A stretch of DNA of 64,000 nucleotides from Streptomyces deccanensis (GTDB lineage: Bacteria > Actinomycetota > Actinomycetes > Streptomycetales > Streptomycetaceae): contig NZ_CP092431.1 in the NCBI RefSeq assembly GCF_022385335.1, positions 3,472,001 to 3,536,000 on the forward strand. The letters run 5' to 3'. Every line of letters starts with the position of its first letter. Positions within the stretch are counted from its first letter, which is position 1. Below are positions 26,284-36,047 of the stretch, piece after piece. Position numbers and translations under genes: made by a program. The notes under the pieces were generated by a model. It searched no databases and was not told the DNA's origin. It worked only from the letters and a program-made list of their open reading frames with translations.

Positions 26284-27570
26284 CTAGCGGCGGACGTGTC
26301 CGTCGCCGGTGACGATGTACTTCGTGCTGGTCAGCTCGGGCAGACCCATCGGGCCGCGGGCATGCAGCTTCTGCGTGGAGATGCCGATCTCGGCGCCGAA
26401 TCCGAACTGACCGCCGTCGGTGAAGCGGGTCGAGGCGTTGACGGCGACCGTGGTGGAGTCGACCAGCTGGGTGAAGCGGCGGGCGGCCTGCTGGGAGGTC
26501 GTCACGATCGCCTCGGTGTGGCCGGAGCTCCACAGCCGGATGTGCTCCACGGCCCGGTCGAGGGAGTCGACCACGGCGGCGGCGATGTCGTACGACAGGT
26601 ACTCGGTCTCCCAGTCCTCCGTGGTGGCCTCGACGACCGTGGCCTTGGAGTCCTTGGCGTAGGCCATGACGCGTTCGTCGGCGTGGACCGTGACCCCGGC
26701 GTCGGCGAGCGCGTCGAGGGCGCGGGGCAGGAACTCGGGGGCGATGTCCTGGTGCACGAGGAGCGTCTCGGCGGCGTTGCAGACGCTGACGCGGTGGGCC
26801 TTGGAGTTGATCAGGATCTCGATCGCCGTGTCGAGGTCGGCGTTGGCGTCGACGTAGACGTGGCAGTTGCCGGTGCCGGTCTCGATCACCGGGACGGTGG
26901 ACTCCTCGACGACCGTGCGGATCAGGGAGGCGCCGCCGCGCGGGATGAGCACGTCGACCAGCCCGCGGGCGCGCATCAGCTCGCGCACCGACTCGCGGCT
27001 CTCGCCGGGGACGAGCTGGACGGCGTCGGCGGGCAGACCCGCGCCGCCGACGGCGTCCCGCAGGACCCGTACGAGGGCGGTGTTGGACTCGACGGCGGAG
27101 GAGGAGCCGCGCAGCAGGACCGCGTTGCCGGACTTCAGGCAGAGCGCGGCGGCGTCCACGGTCACGTTCGGGCGGGCCTCGTAGATGATGCCGACGACGC
27201 CGAGCGGGACGCGGACCTGGCGCAGGTCGATGCCGTTCGGGAGGGTGGAGCCGCGGACGACCTCGCCGACCGGGTCGGGCAGCGCGGCCACGTCGCGGAC
27301 GTCGGCGGCGATCGCGCGGATCCGCTCCGGGGTGAGCGTCAGCCGGTCGACGATCGCCTCGCTGGTGCCGGCCTCGCGGGCCCGCGCGATGTCCTTGGCG
27401 TTGGCCTCGACGACGTCACTCGTACGGACTTCCAGCGCGTCGGCGACGGCGAGCAGCGCGTCGTCCTTGTCGGCGCGCGGGAGCGGCGCGAGGTCGGCGG
27501 CGGCGGCCTTGGCACGGTAGGCGGCGCGGGTGACCGGCGTCATGGAGTCGTACGGCGAGAGCGAGGTCAT
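26284..27570 (-). CDS. proA: gamma-glutamyl phosphate reductase (428 aa)
   Basis: The enzyme reduces gamma-glutamyl phosphate with NADPH in proline synthesis. Signature segments include [44 protein letters not shown] with the catalytic Cys, and the [20 protein letters not shown] end. The ATG at 27570 gives normal length; there is no clear ribosome site, and an ATG at 27543 is the alternative. proB is two genes upstream in the same direction, separated by one small gene. Confidence 0.96.
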   Translation of the reverse strand: MTSLSPYDSMTPVTRAAYRAKAAAADLAPLPRADKDDALLAVADALEVRTSDVVEANAKDIARAREAGTSEAIVDRLTLTPERIRAIAADVRDVAALPDPVGEVVRGSTLPNGIDLRQVRVPLGVVGIIYEARPNVTVDAAALCLKSGNAVLLRGSSSAVESNTALVRVLRDAVGGAGLPADAVQLVPGESRESVRELMRARGLVDVLIPRGGASLIRTVVEESTVPVIETGTGNCHVYVDANADLDTAIEILINSKAHRVSVCNAAETLLVHQDIAPEFLPRALDALADAGVTVHADERVMAYAKDSKATVVEATTEDWETEYLSYDIAAAVVDSLDRAVEHIRLWSSGHTEAIVTTSQQAARRFTQLVDSTTVAVNASTRFTDGGQFGFGAEIGISTQKLHARGPMGLPELTSTKYIVTGDGHVRR

Positions 27571-27680
27571 ACAGGAAGGGTAGTCCGCCCGGCGGAGGGC
27601 CCTCCGCGTGTTCCACAGCGCGAGACACCCGCGCTCACGCCCGTGGAGGGACGTTCTCGGGCCACCCGGGCGGCGAGCCG

Positions 27681-28157
27681 TCAGTACGGGTGGACCCCCA
27701 CGGGCGTGGCCGGGGCGGGTCCGTAGCCCTCGGCGATGCGCTGGTGGTACGTCTGGCGGTCGATGACCTCCAGGCCGACGATCTCCCAGGGCGGCAGTCC
27801 GGCCGTCCGGCGGTGCTCGCCCCACAGGCGCAGGGCGACGGCGGCCGCGTCGTGGAGGTCGCGGGCCTCCTCCCAGTAGCGGATCTCGGCGTGGTCGTGG
27901 GCGTAGCGGCTGGTCAGCAGGAAGGGGTGGTCGTGGGCGAGCTGTTCGAGGCCGCGCCGCACCTCCTTGAGGGGGGCCTCGGGGCCGGAGAGGCTCAGCG
28001 TGACGTGCCACAGCCGGGGCAGGTCCTGGGGCCTCTCGACGCTGTCGCCCTCGTACGTGTCCGAGGCGGCGACGCTGGTGAGCGTCCGCTCCTCGCCGGC
28101 CGCCCGGGAGGTACCCCCACCACGGGACGCCGCGGCCCCGGGGCGCACTCGTCTCAC
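27681..28157 (-). CDS. conserved protein of unknown function between proB and proA (158 aa)
   Basis: The GTG at 28157 is chosen because AAGGAGG sits 5 bases before it; an earlier GTG would include the ribosome site itself. After a 45-residue disordered start, the protein has an alpha/beta core: [38 protein letters not shown] and [20 protein letters not shown]. No catalytic motif is apparent. It lies between proB and proA, but may be a genus-level protein with no role in proline synthesis. Confidence 0.7.
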   Translation of the reverse strand: MRRVRPGAAASRGGGTSRAAGEERTLTSVAASDTYEGDSVERPQDLPRLWHVTLSLSGPEAPLKEVRRGLEQLAHDHPFLLTSRYAHDHAEIRYWEEARDLHDAAAVALRLWGEHRRTAGLPPWEIVGLEVIDRQTYHQRIAEGYGPAPATPVGVHPY

Positions 28158-28343
28158 GACGGCCTCCTTCGCAACGATGTAGTGCCTCACAACAGGTCGT
28201 GCAGCAGGTCTGCACCAGGTCTGCCACAGGTCGTGCGGAATCTCCCTGAGACAAAGTTGAGCAGGCTCAGGGGCTTCGCGTGGCGGTTTTACGGAACGCG
28301 CACCGCCGGGGCCCGTGCTCCGGCCCCTCCGGGGGGCCGCTGG

Positions 28344-29471
28344 TCAGGGACGCAGGAGGACGAGGTCGTCCCTGTGTACGACCTCTCGTTCGTACGCGGG
28401 ACCCAGCTCGCGCGCCAGTTCCCGGGTCGAGCGGCCGATCAGCTGGGGGATCTCCTTGGCGTCGAAGTTCACCAGTCCGCGCGCCACGGCCCGGCCCGTG
28501 CCGTCGCGCAGTTCCACGGGGTCGCCGGCGGTGAAGTCGCCCTCGACGGCCGCGATGCCGGCCGGCAGCAGTGACGTACGTCGCTCGACGACCGCGCGGA
28601 CGGCGCCCTCGTCGAGGACGAGCGCGCCCTGCGGGGTGGAGGCGTGCTGGAGCCACAGCAGGCGGTCGGCGGACCGCTTGCCGGTGGGGTGGAAGTACGT
28701 GCCGGTGTCGCCGCCGGAGAGCGCGTCCGCCGCGTGGACGGCGCTGGTCAGGACCACGGGGATGCCCGCGCCGGTGGCGATGCCGGCCGCCTCGACCTTG
28801 GTGACCATCCCGCCGGTGCCGACGCCCGCCTTGCCGGCGCTGCCGATCTCCACGTGCGCGAGGTCCTCGGGGCCCCGTACCTCCGCTATCCGCGACGTGC
28901 CGGGCCTGCTGGGGTCGCCGTCGTACACGCCGTCCACGTCCGACAGCAGGACCAGCAGGTCCGCCCGGACGAGGTGGGCGACGAGGGCGGCGAGCCGGTC
29001 GTTGTCACCGAAGCGGATCTCGTCCGTGGCGACGGTGTCGTTCTCGTTGACGACCGGCAGCGCGCCCATCGCGAGGAGCTTGTCGAGGGTGCGGGAGGCG
29101 TTGCGGTGGTGGGCCCGGCGGCTCATGTCGTCGGAGGTGAGGAGCACCTGGCCGACCCGGATGCCGTAGCGGGCGCAGGAGGCGGTGTAGCGGGCCACCA
29201 GCAGGCCCTGGCCGACACTGGCGGCCGCCTGCTGCCGGGCGAGGTCCTTGGGCCGGCGGCGCAGCCCCAGGGGCGCGAGCCCTGCGGCGATGGCGCCGGA
29301 CGAGACGAGCACGACCTCCCGCTCGCCACCGCTGCGGGCCTTGGCGAGGACGTCCACGAGGGCGTCCACCCGGTCCGCGTCGAGGCCCCCGGAGGCCGTC
29401 GTCAACGACGAGGAGCCCACCTTGACGACGATCCGGTGCGCGTCCCGCACGCCCTGCCTTGCCGCTGACAC
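28344..29471 (-). CDS. proB: glutamate 5-kinase with PUA domain (375 aa)
   Basis: The enzyme phosphorylates glutamate, the first step of proline synthesis. The kinase domain starts RIVVKVGSSSLTT and contains LVSSGAIAAGL, LTSDDM, PVVNENDTVA and GTGGMVTKVEAA. The C-terminal PUA domain runs from about residue 285 to the end. The GTG at 29471 follows a GGGGA site and gives normal length; the longer frame adds 56 unlikely residues. The gene is divergent from the glycerophosphotransferase gene. Feedback inhibition by proline is a family feature. Confidence 0.95.
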   Translation of the reverse strand: MSAARQGVRDAHRIVVKVGSSSLTTASGGLDADRVDALVDVLAKARSGGEREVVLVSSGAIAAGLAPLGLRRRPKDLARQQAAASVGQGLLVARYTASCARYGIRVGQVLLTSDDMSRRAHHRNASRTLDKLLAMGALPVVNENDTVATDEIRFGDNDRLAALVAHLVRADLLVLLSDVDGVYDGDPSRPGTSRIAEVRGPEDLAHVEIGSAGKAGVGTGGMVTKVEAAGIATGAGIPVVLTSAVHAADALSGGDTGTYFHPTGKRSADRLLWLQHASTPQGALVLDEGAVRAVVERRTSLLPAGIAAVEGDFTAGDPVELRDGTGRAVARGLVNFDAKEIPQLIGRSTRELARELGPAYEREVVHRDDLVLLRP

Positions 29472-29625
29472 CTGTATCCCCAATGTTCCGAACCAGCCCG
29501 GTGTGTGCACTGCGCAATCTACGGGAGCGGGCGGACCGGACGCGTTCTCATTTCGAGGGGCGGACGGCGCGGGTCCCGGCGCGGAAGGGGGCGCTCCGGC
29601 ATGGAGCCCTTCCTGAGGAGATGTT

Positions 29626-31866
29626 GTGACGTCCCTCAAGGTTCCAGGCGTTATGCCCGACTCGCGGCCTATCGACCCCTCGGGAGATTGCTCCTCGGCC
29701 TCTCTAAGTCATACGGTCAGGGATCGGCCTCCTCAGGCCACCCCCAGACTTGACCCTCCCCCTTCGTCCGTCGCACCTTCCGCAGGAGCCCAGCCCGTGC
29801 CCTCCGCAGGCCTCGCACCCCGCCGCATCGCGCAGCTGTCAGCGCTGCTCGCGATGTTCGCGCTCTTCACGGCCCAGATCGTCTCCGCGCTGCTGCCGAA
29901 CATTCCCGTGTTCGTCGCCGCCGGCGCGGCGGCCCTCGTCCTGGACACGTTCCTCCAGTACCGGGATCCCGGACTGCTCGCCCTGCTGGGCAAGGTCCGT
30001 TTCGACGCGCTGGTGCGCCAGCTGCTCCGCGACATGCTGATCCTGGTGGGCCTGCTGCGCATCGACGGCATCGACCCGCTGCGCGAGCAGGCCCCGCTCC
30101 TGGTCGCCCTGATCGCGTTCTACGCGGTGCACTTCACCTGCCAGGCCGTCTCGGTGCTGGTCCGCCGCACCCGGACCCTGCCGATCGTCACGCGCAACAT
30201 CGACGCCTCCGAGCTGCGCCTGACCGTCTCCCCGCCGCGCATCCTGGCCCGCCGCCAGGCCCACCGGCTGCTGACCTTCTCCCTGCCGGTCACGGCCGGC
30301 CTGCTGCTCACGGCGGCCACGAAGGACGCCGTCTGGGGCTTCGTCGGCGTGGGTGCCGGGCTCGCCCTGCTCGTCCTGGGCACCGCCTACCTCGCGACCT
30401 GGCTGCTGCCGAAGAAGCGCGCGAAGAACGAGCAGCAGGTCATGGAGTGGCTGGACAAGTGGCTCGCCGACTACCGGCCGACCACCGCGATGTACTTCTC
30501 CGGCGGTACGACGTCGGCCTACCAGGCGAACATGTGGCTCTCCACGCTGTCGCAGCTGGAGAAGCCGCTGATCGTGCTGCGTGAACGCTTCATGGTGCAG
30601 AAGATCGACGCGACGGACGTGCCGATCATCTGCTTCCCGAAGGTGTCGACGATGTTCTCCCTGGAGAACTCGACGCTGAAGATGATGCTGCACCCGGCCA
30701 ACGCCGCGAAGACCTCCCAGGTGCTGCGCATCCCCACGATCAAGCACGCCTTCATCAACCACGGCGAGAGCGACAAGCTGTCCTCCTGCAACCCGTACGC
30801 CAAGGCGTACGACGAGGTGTGGGTCGCCGGTCCCGCGGCGCGCGAGCGGTACGCGCTCGCCGAGGTCGGCGTGGAGGACAAGGACATCGTCGAGGTCGGC
30901 CGCCCGCAGCTGGCGCCGATCCGCCCGTACGCGGGCCCGCCGACCGGCACGTACACCACCGTCCTCTACGCCCCCACCTGGGAGGGCTGGGACGGCAACC
31001 CCGGCAACACGTCCGTGGTCCTGGCCGGCGAGAACATCGTCCGGCAGCTCCTCGCCGACGACAAGGTCCGGCTGCTGTACAAGCCGCACCCGATGACCGG
31101 CTCGGTCGACCCGCGCGCGGGTGCCGCGAACGAGCGGATCAAGGCGATGATCCGGGAGGCCAACACCAAGCGGTCCGGGGCCCGCCCCGGTCCCGAGGCC
31201 GCCGCCGAACTCGCCCGGCGTGCGGCCGAGTTGGACAAGCTGACCTCGACGTCGTTCCGGACCAGCGCGGACGAGATGGAGCGGATGCTGCTGCAGGGCA
31301 CGCCGAGCGGGAACCGTGAGGCGGCCATCGCCGAGGCGACGCTGGCCTGGGAGAAGGCGTACTGGGCGTCGTTCCCCGAGTGGGAGCACCGGATCATCAC
31401 CGAGGCGCGGCCCGCGATCTTCGCCTGCTTCAACGCGTCGGACCTGCTGATCAGCGATGTCTCGTCGGTGGTCTCGGACTGGCTGTCGAGCGAGAAGCCG
31501 TACTCGGTCGCCAACACGTCCGGGTTGCCGGAGGTGGCGTTCCGGGCGGCGTTCCCGACGGTCTCTGCGGGTGTCGTGCTGACGCCCAAGGCGGGCGGGG
31601 TGCCGGCGCTGCTGGAGTCGGTGCGCAACCCCGAGAAGGACCGGTTCGCGCAGGCCCGCGCCGAGCTCAAGGAGCAGCTGCTCGGCCCCTCGGACCCGCC
31701 GTCCCTGGTCCGCTTCGACCTCGCGGTGAAGGCGCTCTGCGCCAAGGCCGACGACCGTCGCGCCCGCATGGAGTCCCGCCTCGCGGACGAGGTGCCATCG
31801 CCCCGCAAGTCGGGTGAGGCGACCGACGAGCTCACCGAGGGCGAAACCACGGAGGCACTGGCCTGA
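29626..31866 (+). CDS. membrane-linked CDP-glycerol glycerophosphotransferase-like protein (746 aa)
   Basis: A GTG with GAGGAG upstream starts a disordered segment, followed by several membrane helices (about residues 65-275) and a large cytoplasmic domain of the TagB/TagF type. Its GT-B features include TIKHAFINHGESDK, YAPTWEGW, YKPHPMTGS and CFNASDLLISDVSSVVSDWL, the last matching the family's phosphate-binding end. Such enzymes build poly(glycerol phosphate) wall teichoic acid or related polymers. Fusion to membrane helices is unusual compared with Bacillus TagF but, from memory, is the norm in Streptomyces. Confidence 0.85.
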   Translation: MTSLKVPGVMPDSRPIDPSGDCSSASLSHTVRDRPPQATPRLDPPPSSVAPSAGAQPVPSAGLAPRRIAQLSALLAMFALFTAQIVSALLPNIPVFVAAGAAALVLDTFLQYRDPGLLALLGKVRFDALVRQLLRDMLILVGLLRIDGIDPLREQAPLLVALIAFYAVHFTCQAVSVLVRRTRTLPIVTRNIDASELRLTVSPPRILARRQAHRLLTFSLPVTAGLLLTAATKDAVWGFVGVGAGLALLVLGTAYLATWLLPKKRAKNEQQVMEWLDKWLADYRPTTAMYFSGGTTSAYQANMWLSTLSQLEKPLIVLRERFMVQKIDATDVPIICFPKVSTMFSLENSTLKMMLHPANAAKTSQVLRIPTIKHAFINHGESDKLSSCNPYAKAYDEVWVAGPAARERYALAEVGVEDKDIVEVGRPQLAPIRPYAGPPTGTYTTVLYAPTWEGWDGNPGNTSVVLAGENIVRQLLADDKVRLLYKPHPMTGSVDPRAGAANERIKAMIREANTKRSGARPGPEAAAELARRAAELDKLTSTSFRTSADEMERMLLQGTPSGNREAAIAEATLAWEKAYWASFPEWEHRIITEARPAIFACFNASDLLISDVSSVVSDWLSSEKPYSVANTSGLPEVAFRAAFPTVSAGVVLTPKAGGVPALLESVRNPEKDRFAQARAELKEQLLGPSDPPSLVRFDLAVKALCAKADDRRARMESRLADEVPSPRKSGEATDELTEGETTEALA

Positions 31867-31885
31867 CGGCCGTCCGTTCAGCAGC

Positions 31886-31917
31886 CGAAGGGCCCCGGTC
31901 GCGACCGGGGCCCTTCG
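31886..31917 (+). terminator. strong hairpin terminator
   Basis: CGAAGGGCCCCGGTC (31886-31900) and GACCGGGGCCCTTCG (31903-31917) form a perfect 15-bp palindromic stem, 20 bases after the stop of the glycerophosphotransferase gene. Confidence 0.85.
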
Positions 31918-31919
31918 TC

Positions 31920-32110
31920 GTGTGCGGGTTGTTCTGCGAGTTGTTCGGAGGCCGCCCAGTTTCCCCCGCTCATTCAGCTGCGGGCAGTCGTGCCGCTGGG
32001 GCGGCACGGGTGGGCGCAGGCGGCACCCGGCAAGCGCCGGTGAGCGAAACCCGCGTCCCGCTCAGCCCCAGCGCAGGGAGCCGTGGAACTCCGGAGGGCC
32101 AGGCCCCCGG
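31920..32110. repeat. structured intergenic stretch resembling a dispersed Streptomyces repeat
   Basis: No gene is seen. CGTGCCGC (31989-31996) and GCGGCACG (32001-32008) form an 8-bp stem with a TGGG loop, inside a run that I recall as common between Streptomyces genes. It lies between convergent genes and may help termination of obg. Confidence 0.35.
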
Positions 32111-32114
32111 GGTC

Positions 32115-33551
32115 CTAGAACGGCTCGAAGTCGTCGTACTCCCTCTGGAGTTCGTCCCGCTCGGCCTCCCGGTCGCGGCGCCGCTGGACGGCCGGCCGGG
32201 GCGCCTCGAAGCGGTGGTCCTCGCCCCGACGGCCCAGCATCTCCGCACCGGCCATGACGGTCGGCTCCCAGTCGAAGACGACCGCGTTGTCCTCGGGCCC
32301 GATGGCGACGCCGTCACCCGCGCGGGCGCCCGCCTTCATCAGCTCCTCCTCGACACCGAGCCGGTTGAGCCGGTCGGCGAGGTAGCCCACGGCCTCGTCG
32401 TTGCTGAAGTCGGTCTGACGCACCCAGCGCTCCGGCTTCTCGCCGCGCACCCGGAAGAGCCCGTCCTCCTCCCGCACGACCGTGAAGCCCGCGTCGTCGA
32501 CGGCCTTGGGCCGGATGACGATCCGCGTCGCCTCCTCCTTGGGCCTCGCGGCACGCGCCCGGCCCACGAGGTCGGCGAGGGCGAAGGACAGCTCCTTCAG
32601 CCCGATGTGGGCGACCGCGGACACCTCGAAGACCCGGTAGCCGCGGGCCTCCAGGTCCGGCCGCACCATCTCGGCGAGATCCTTGCCGTCGGGCACGTCG
32701 ATCTTGTTGAGGACGACGATGCGGGGCCGGTCGCCGAGCCCGCCGTACTGCGTCAGCTCCTCCTCGATGATGTCGAGGTCGGAAACGGGGTCGCGGTCCG
32801 ACTCCAGCGTCGCGGTGTCGAGGACGTGGACCAGGACGCTGCACCGCTCGACGTGGCGCAGGAATTCGAGGCCGAGGCCCTTGCCCTGGCTGGCGCCCGG
32901 GATCAGGCCGGGCACGTCGGCGATCGTGTAGACCGTCTCGCCGGCCGTGACCACGCCCAGGTTGGGGACGAGGGTCGTGAACGGGTAGTCCGCGATCTTC
33001 GGCTTGGCGGCGGACAGGACCGAGATCAGCGAGGACTTGCCGGCGCTGGGATAGCCGACCAGCGCCACGTCGGCGACGGTCTTCAGCTCCAGGACGATGT
33101 CGCCCGTGTCTCCGGGCACGCCGAGCAGCGCGAAGCCGGGGGCCTTGCGGCGGGCGGAGGCGAGGGCCGCGTTGCCGAGGCCGCCCCGGCCGCCCTGAGC
33201 GGCGACGAAGGAGGTGCCGTGGCCGACGAGGTCGGCGAGGACGTTCCCCTGCCGGTCGAGCACGACGGTGCCGTCCGGGACCGGCAGGACCAGGTCCTGT
33301 CCGTCCTTGCCCGAGCGGTTGCCGCCCTCGCCGGGCTTGCCGTTGGTGGCCTTGCGGTGCGGGGAGTGGTGGTAGTCGAGGAGAGTCGTCACGGACTGGT
33401 CGACGGTCAGGATGACGTCGCCGCCCCGTCCGCCGTTGCCGCCGTCGGGGCCGCCGAGCGGCTTGAACTTCTCCCGGTGGACGGAGGCACAGCCGTGACC
33501 TCCGTTACCCGCGGCGACATGCAGTTCGACGCGGTCCACGAAGGTGGTCAT
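32115..33551 (-). CDS. obg: Obg/CgtA GTPase (478 aa)
   Basis: The protein is a ribosome-associated GTPase that also affects sporulation in Streptomyces. The glycine-rich Obg fold begins [20 protein letters not shown], followed by the G domain with G1 [11 protein letters not shown]3 DVPGLI and G4 NKID, then an OCT domain (about 340-420) and an acidic C-terminal tail. A GGAGG site precedes the ATG. It lies downstream of rplU and rpmA in the usual order, with a hairpin (33617-33657) between that may lower its expression. Confidence 0.97.
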   Translation of the reverse strand: MTTFVDRVELHVAAGNGGHGCASVHREKFKPLGGPDGGNGGRGGDVILTVDQSVTTLLDYHHSPHRKATNGKPGEGGNRSGKDGQDLVLPVPDGTVVLDRQGNVLADLVGHGTSFVAAQGGRGGLGNAALASARRKAPGFALLGVPGDTGDIVLELKTVADVALVGYPSAGKSSLISVLSAAKPKIADYPFTTLVPNLGVVTAGETVYTIADVPGLIPGASQGKGLGLEFLRHVERCSVLVHVLDTATLESDRDPVSDLDIIEEELTQYGGLGDRPRIVVLNKIDVPDGKDLAEMVRPDLEARGYRVFEVSAVAHIGLKELSFALADLVGRARAARPKEEATRIVIRPKAVDDAGFTVVREEDGLFRVRGEKPERWVRQTDFSNDEAVGYLADRLNRLGVEEELMKAGARAGDGVAIGPEDNAVVFDWEPTVMAGAEMLGRRGEDHRFEAPRPAVQRRRDREAERDELQREYDDFEPF

Positions 33552-33616
33552 GGTGGGTGCCTCCAGAGACGTACGGGTTCAGTCATCGACTGACTGATAT
33601 GGGGTTAACACGCGAA

Positions 33617-33657
33617 AGGCGGACCCGCCTTCCCGAACGGGAAGTGAGGTCCGCCTC
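33617..33657 (-). terminator. hairpin between rpmA and obg
   Basis: AGGCGGACC (33617-33625) pairs with GGTCCGCCT (33649-33657), with an inner CTTCCCG/CGGGAAG pairing. It probably ends part of the ribosomal-protein transcripts. Confidence 0.7.
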
Positions 33658-33685
33658 GCGAAAGACTGTCCGAAGACTTGTCCGA

Positions 33686-33940
33686 TCAGCCGACCGGAAC
33701 GATGTTCACGACCTTACGGCCACGGGCGGTGCCGAACTCGACCGCACCGGCGTTCAGGGCGAACAGCGTGTCGTCCTTGCCGCGGCCGACACCCGAGCCC
33801 GGGTGGAAGTGCGTGCCGCGCTGGCGGACCAGGATCTCACCGGCGTTGACGACCTGACCGCCGAAGCGCTTCACGCCGAGCCGCTGAGCGTTGGAGTCGC
33901 GACCGTTCCGGGTGGACGATGCGCCCTTCTTGTGTGCCAT
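33686..33940 (-). CDS. rpmA: 50S ribosomal protein L27 (84 aa)
   Basis: The sequence [20 protein letters not shown] is the standard L27 start; the short N-terminal arm reaches the peptidyl-transferase centre and no cleavable extension is present, unlike in Firmicutes. GAGGAGAG precedes the ATG. It follows rplU by 14 bases and is followed by obg. Confidence 0.98.
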   Translation of the reverse strand: MAHKKGASSTRNGRDSNAQRLGVKRFGGQVVNAGEILVRQRGTHFHPGSGVGRGKDDTLFALNAGAVEFGTARGRKVVNIVPVG

Positions 33941-33954
33941 CTCTCCTCAGTCCC

Positions 33955-34275
33955 TTACTTCGCAGCCGCGGGGATCTCAGTGACCTTGATCGCCGTGTAC
34001 TGCTGGCGGTGGCCCTGACGACGGCGGTAGCCGGTCTTGTTCTTGTAGCGCAGAATGTCGATCTTCTGGCCCTTGTGGTGGTCCACGACCTCGGCCTGGA
34101 CCTTGATGCCGGCCAGCACCCACGGGTCGCTGGTCACAGCGTCGCCGTCGACGACGAGCAGGGTCGAGAGCTCGACCGTGTCGCCGACATTGGCGGTGGA
34201 AATCTTGTCAACCTCAACGATGTCGCCGACAGCAACCTTGTGCTGGCGACCACCGCTGCGCACGATGGCGTACAC
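33955..34275 (-). CDS. rplU: 50S ribosomal protein L21 (106 aa)
   Basis: The GTG start gives [18 protein letters not shown], the family start, and the end contains [20 protein letters not shown], the L21 signature. L21 binds 23S rRNA. It is the first gene of the rplU-rpmA(-obg) unit and has a promoter at 34396-34424. Confidence 0.98.
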   Translation of the reverse strand: MYAIVRSGGRQHKVAVGDIVEVDKISTANVGDTVELSTLLVVDGDAVTSDPWVLAGIKVQAEVVDHHKGQKIDILRYKNKTGYRRRQGHRQQYTAIKVTEIPAAAK

Positions 34276-34395
34276 GCGGATCTCACTCTCTCGCTCGGGA
34301 ACGGCACCCCCGCAGTCCAGCCGCCCGACACGCGAACGGCCTCTCCCACGGCGCCCGGCGCGCGGAAGGAATGAGGTTTACGGGGATGTGACGCG

Positions 34396-34424
34396 TCACT
34401 ACCTACGGACACGCCGACGGTCAA
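34396..34424 (-). promoter_or_regulatory. rplU promoter (HrdB-type)
   Basis: On the minus strand TTGACC (34424-34419) and TAGTGA (34401-34396) are spaced by 17 bases, close to the main sigma-factor consensus. Transcription should start near 34389, leaving about 114 bases of untranslated leader before rplU. Confidence 0.65.
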
Positions 34425-34442
34425 GGTTACGGGGCGCTGCCC

Positions 34443-34466
34443 GAAGGGGTCAAACCGAGCCCCTTC
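34443..34466 (-). terminator. hairpin just after the phospholipase-like gene
   Basis: GAAGGGG (34443-34449) and CCCCTTC (34460-34466) pair over 7 bases directly beyond the stop codon. There is no T run. Confidence 0.45.
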
Positions 34467-34469
34467 CCG

Positions 34470-35771
34470 CTACGGGGCGGGCTTCTCGCCGTCCGCCGGC
34501 AGCGGCTTCACGCCCTTGCACAGGTCGGTGGTGTCCGCCTTGCCCGGGTGGGCGACGCGGATCACCTTGTCGAAGTGCGTCCGGTACATGTCGTGCACCG
34601 CGTCGTCGTCGACCTTGACGATCGCCTCGTCGTTCTCGCGCAGCGCGGGCCCGGTGTAGTTGCCCGACCCGGTGAAGCTGATCTTGTTGCGCACGCCGTC
34701 GTACTGGCCGTCCACCAGGATGTACTTGGTGTGGATGATGTACGGCGTGGTCAGCTTCTTCCCGGGGTTCAGCGGGTCCCGGTCGTCGTTGTAGCACCGC
34801 ACGGTCGGCCCGCCGGACGTGTGCATCTTCTCCCACGTCCCCTTGGTCCCGCCGCTGCTCTTGGCGCTGTCGGACTCGGCGTAGACGATGCTCACGTTGC
34901 AGCCGGCCTTCTTCAGGGCCACCAGCTTCTCGGCGATCGCCAGCCGGGTGATCTTGAAGATCGCGACCCGCACCCAGGTCTTCCGCGCCACGCCGGCGCT
35001 GTCCCTGTAGGAGCACTGCACGTTGTCGAGCACCGAGTACACGGTGTCGGTGGCGCGGGTGTTCCCGGCGCGGGGGAAGAAGTAGGCCTTGTAGAGGCCG
35101 TTGCTGACGGTCCGGTACTCCCAGGCCGCCCAGTCCCGGGCGACCATCGTGTCGAAGTAGTCCGCGTAGGCGTCGTACATCGTCGGGTTGTCCGGCAGCA
35201 GCAGCGCGTCGTTGAAGAACTTGGTGTGCGCGGAGGGCGTCGAGTTCGACGTCGTCTGCACCACCACGTTGGTGGCGCCCTCGACCGCCGAGAACAGCCA
35301 GAACTTGTTGTGCATGATCGACTGCCCGTACTTCGGATCACCGAGGCAGGACCGGTCGACCGCGCAGGTCGCTATGTACGACCCCTTCGTCCGGTCGGTG
35401 CCGAGCGCCGCGACCAGGTTGCCGTACGCGGTGTTGGTGGGCCGGTCGCTGACGCTCGACTCGTCCAGCAGGACCTGGACGCGCACCCCCCGGTTGTGGG
35501 CGGCGACCAGCGCGTCGACGACGGACGCCTCCCACACGTGGTAGACGGCGACCTTGATGGTGGAGCCGGGCAGCGCCGCGTCCGTCAGCTCGATGAGCCG
35601 GGTGCGTATCGCGAGTTGTGCGCCCGCGTCGCCCAACGGGTCGTTGAACAGGGGGCCTTCGGTCCAGGTCGGCGCGGCCTGCGCGATGCCCGCGGACATC
35701 GCCACCTGCACACCGGCCGCCGCCAGCACGGTGGCCAGTGCCACCGCTCCACGCGAACGCACGCGCGCCAT
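34470..35771 (-). CDS. secreted phospholipase D-like protein (433 aa)
   Basis: The ATG at 35771 with GAGAGGGG upstream starts a Sec-type signal peptide (MARVRSRGAVALATVLAAAG, cleavage likely after AQA). Two PLD half-sites follow: HNKFWLF with a downstream TTSN, and HTKYILVD with GSGNYT. The first lacks the usual Asp after Lys, the second keeps HxKxxxxD. PLD-fold proteins hydrolyse or transfer phosphodiesters; the substrate (phospholipid, wall polymer or nucleic acid) cannot be told from sequence. It is the gene downstream of rne but has its own control region. Confidence 0.85.
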   Translation of the reverse strand: MARVRSRGAVALATVLAAAGVQVAMSAGIAQAAPTWTEGPLFNDPLGDAGAQLAIRTRLIELTDAALPGSTIKVAVYHVWEASVVDALVAAHNRGVRVQVLLDESSVSDRPTNTAYGNLVAALGTDRTKGSYIATCAVDRSCLGDPKYGQSIMHNKFWLFSAVEGATNVVVQTTSNSTPSAHTKFFNDALLLPDNPTMYDAYADYFDTMVARDWAAWEYRTVSNGLYKAYFFPRAGNTRATDTVYSVLDNVQCSYRDSAGVARKTWVRVAIFKITRLAIAEKLVALKKAGCNVSIVYAESDSAKSSGGTKGTWEKMHTSGGPTVRCYNDDRDPLNPGKKLTTPYIIHTKYILVDGQYDGVRNKISFTGSGNYTGPALRENDEAIVKVDDDAVHDMYRTHFDKVIRVAHPGKADTTDLCKGVKPLPADGEKPAP

Positions 35772-35813
35772 GCGATCCCCTCTCCGTCCCCGCCCTGCCC
35801 GGATGCCCTCGGC

Positions 35814-35861
35814 AACGCTCACGACTGCGTATACGACTGCGAATTCGCCTACGTGAGTGTT
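35814..35861. promoter_or_regulatory. inverted and direct repeats upstream of the phospholipase-like gene
   Basis: AACGCTCACG (35814-35823) and CGTGAGTGTT (35852-35861) are inverted with one mismatch, and ACGACTGCG is repeated directly between them (35821 and 35833). They lie about 45-90 bases upstream of the start and may be a regulator site. The regulator is unknown. Confidence 0.4.
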
Positions 35862-35971
35862 ACAGGCGTCGGACGATGCTCCCGGAGGGAGGGGATGCCG
35901 ATGAGACGACAGAGATGACCAAACTTCCGCAAATCTCCCCAGCGCGAGTGAAGTTACTCTCCCCGCACACG

Positions 35972-36016
35972 CCGATGCCCCCACCGGGTGGTCAAACCAC
36001 CCGGTGGGGGCATCGG
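35972..36016 (-). terminator. strong terminator of rne
   Basis: A perfect 21-bp stem (35972-35992 with 35996-36016) with a 3-base loop lies 31 bases after the rne stop codon. Confidence 0.9.
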
Positions 36017-36047
36017 TTGGCGCGGACCGGAGATCCGCCCCGTGGGC

